NCBI GenBank assembly: GCA_934230685.1
Contig: CAKQFF010000125.1
Location: 1-5,434, forward strand
Reading direction: 5' to 3'
DNA: 5,434 bases
DNA from: an uncultured Prevotella sp.
GTDB lineage: Bacteria > Bacteroidota > Bacteroidia > Bacteroidales > Bacteroidaceae
Part shown: positions 4,912-5,434 of the stretch, piece after piece
How positions within the stretch are numbered: position 1 is the stretch's first letter
Layout of the letters: each line of letters opens with the position of its first letter
Notes under the pieces: generated by a model
The model's input: only the letters and a program-made list of their open reading frames with translations
What the model was told of the DNA's origin: nothing
The model's database searches: none
Position numbers and translations under genes: made by a program

Positions 4912-5055
4912 AAAAACAATAAAAACACCCGATTGTTGACTAAACCCTGCGGGTTCAATATATTTATAAGCTTGGGTTTAAGAAGAGTAAAACTCTCGAC
5001 ACCCAAACCTAAAAAGATATTGATGCAACAATGTTGCATTTAGCCAACAATCGGG
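4912..5055 (-). ncRNA. Candidate structured RNA with terminator-like U tail, upstream of ispE
   Basis: Read on the minus strand. P1: 5055-5039 pairs with 4944-4928, 17 pairs with one G-U. P2: ATGCAAC-ATT-GTTGCAT (5039-5023), perfect. P3: 5022-5017 with 4961-4956 (CAATAT/ATATTG), continuing as a 10-pair stem 5010-5001 with 4977-4968 (two G-U), capped by GAGAGT-TTT-ACTCTT (4997-4983, one G-U). P4: AACCC-GCA-GGGTT (4955-4943), which shares two bases with P1. The result is a four-arm layout, and P1 is followed directly by TG-TTTTT-ATTG-TTTTT (4927-4912), like an intrinsic terminator. The wobble pairs would be A-C mismatches on the other strand, favouring minus-strand transcription. The family is not recognised: it is not tRNA, the SRP hairpin or tmRNA. 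Alternatives are a MITE with 17-bp terminal inverted repeats or a maeB terminator. Confidence 0.5.
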
Positions 5056-5060
5056 CAATA

Positions 5061-5092
5061 AACAGAAAAACATTAGGTCAACGTAATGTTTT
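5061..5092 (-). terminator. Possible weak terminator downstream of maeB
   Basis: On the minus strand AAAACATTA (5092-5084), an 8-base loop, TAATGTTTT (5075-5067), then TTCTGTTT. The stem is almost entirely A-T, so termination would be weak. The same bases belong to the operator-like boxes described next, which may be their real role. Confidence 0.3.
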
Positions 5093-5103
5093 CGTAATGT
5101 TTT
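5067..5103. promoter_or_regulatory. Three TAATGTTTT boxes, two direct and one inverted
   Basis: CGTAATGTTTT occurs twice in immediate tandem (5082-5092, 5093-5103), and the inverse AAAACATTA lies at 5067-5075. An 11-bp period is about one helical turn, so identical faces of the DNA are presented, as in many operators. On the minus strand TAATGTTT (5075-5068) could also serve as a poor -7 box, starting RNA near 5060, just before the structured segment; a matching TTTG -33 box at the right distance is absent. No protein is identified for these sites. Confidence 0.4.
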
Positions 5104-5147
5104 CTTCTATTTCAAAAATACCGCACCGGCGATAGTTCTGCTGTTTA

Positions 5148-5434
5148 TTAGTACTTGTTGTTCTTGATCTTATCCACATAAGCATCGATGGCAGCCACGG
5201 CGGTGATGTTCACGATGTCGCGCACAGAGCTTTCGAAGTCGGTGAAGTGGATAGGCTTGTTCAGACCCATCTGGATCGGGCCGATGATCTCGGCATCCGG
5301 GTCGATGGCCTGCAGGAGCTTGTAGCTTGCCTGGGCGCTGCTCATGTTGGGGAACACGAGCGTGTTGACATCAAGACCCTTGAGGCGTGTGAATGGATAC
5401 TTGTCGTCGCGGAGCTCCTTGTTGAGGGCGAAGT
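5148..5434 (-). CDS. maeB: Malic enzyme with phosphotransacetylase-like C-terminus, 3' end only
   Basis: The last 94 residues of a gene whose 5' part is outside the window. The segment L-V-F-P-N-M-S-S-A-Q-A-S-Y-K-L-L-Q, I-I-G-P-I-Q-M-G-L-N-K-P-I-H and S-S-V-R-D-I-V-N-I-T-A-V-A-A-I-D-A is the C-terminal pattern of the phosphotransacetylase-like domain of long (about 760 aa) NADP-type malic enzymes, which convert malate to pyruvate and CO2. The domain usually acts in regulation rather than acetyl transfer. A stand-alone phosphate acetyl/butyryltransferase would have a related C-terminus, but the N-K-P-I-H and S-S-V-R-x-I-V-N wording favours the malic enzyme. The frame is open from the window edge; the internal GTG at 5357 is not a start. 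It ends with tandem stops TAA TAA (5150-5145). Confidence 0.85.
   Translation of the reverse strand, partial: FALNKELRDDKYPFTRLKGLDVNTLVFPNMSSAQASYKLLQAIDPDAEIIGPIQMGLNKPIHFTDFESSVRDIVNITAVAAIDAYVDKIKNNKY

Noticed and set aside
4603..5043. 146-codon plus-strand frame
   Set aside because: Antisense to the conserved 5' half of ispE and continuing through the structured gap; no protein family features.
4928..5055. tRNA or tRNA-like gene suggested by the four-arm layout
   Set aside because: The closing stem is far too long, and the T-loop and D-loop consensus bases and a CCA-type 3' end are absent.

Overview
The window looks like a piece of a Bacteroidales chromosome, most likely Prevotella or a close relative. 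The protein sequences point that way, as do the near absence of Shine-Dalgarno sites, a possible TTTG / TAnnTTTG type promoter, and long intergenic tracts of TTTTGAA/TTTTGAG heptamers mixed with short GC hairpins, which I recall from that group. No database was searched.

Left part, plus strand: the 3' end of a PIG-L/LmbE-type deacetylase gene (1-506); a 54-nt hairpin in the gap (532-585); a WbuC-family cupin gene with a long C-terminal extension (616-1218); a 342-base gap holding decayed repeats and a possible promoter; an orphan LuxR/FixJ-type response regulator (1561-2286) whose last seven codons plus stop are tandemly duplicated just after the stop; and a 205-aa membrane protein resembling part of an AbgT transporter (2342-2959). 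The response regulator and membrane protein genes are close enough to share a transcript.

Right part, minus strand: a Nudix hydrolase of the IPP-isomerase-like type (3462-2926), whose 3' end overlaps the membrane protein gene tail to tail by 34 bp; a gene-free repeat region (about 3464-4043); ispE of the MEP isoprenoid pathway (4875-4030); a gap with operator-like repeats and a strongly structured segment; and the C-terminal end of a malic enzyme with a phosphotransacetylase-like domain (5434-5148, continuing beyond the window).

The two most notable things are non-coding. (1) Between maeB and ispE, positions 4928-5055 can fold on the minus strand into a four-arm structure closed by a 17-pair stem and followed by a U-rich tail. 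Its imperfect pairs are G-U on the minus strand and A-C on the plus strand, which favours an RNA read in the direction of ispE. It may be an undescribed small RNA or an ispE leader element. (2) The 580-bp repeat region between ispE and the Nudix gene, with a relic after wbuC, is built of heptamer tracts, mini-hairpins with different stems but a constant TTT/TTC-type loop, and three copies of a 28-bp repeat in both orientations. The repeats supply the stop codon of ispE and lie against the start codon of the Nudix gene.
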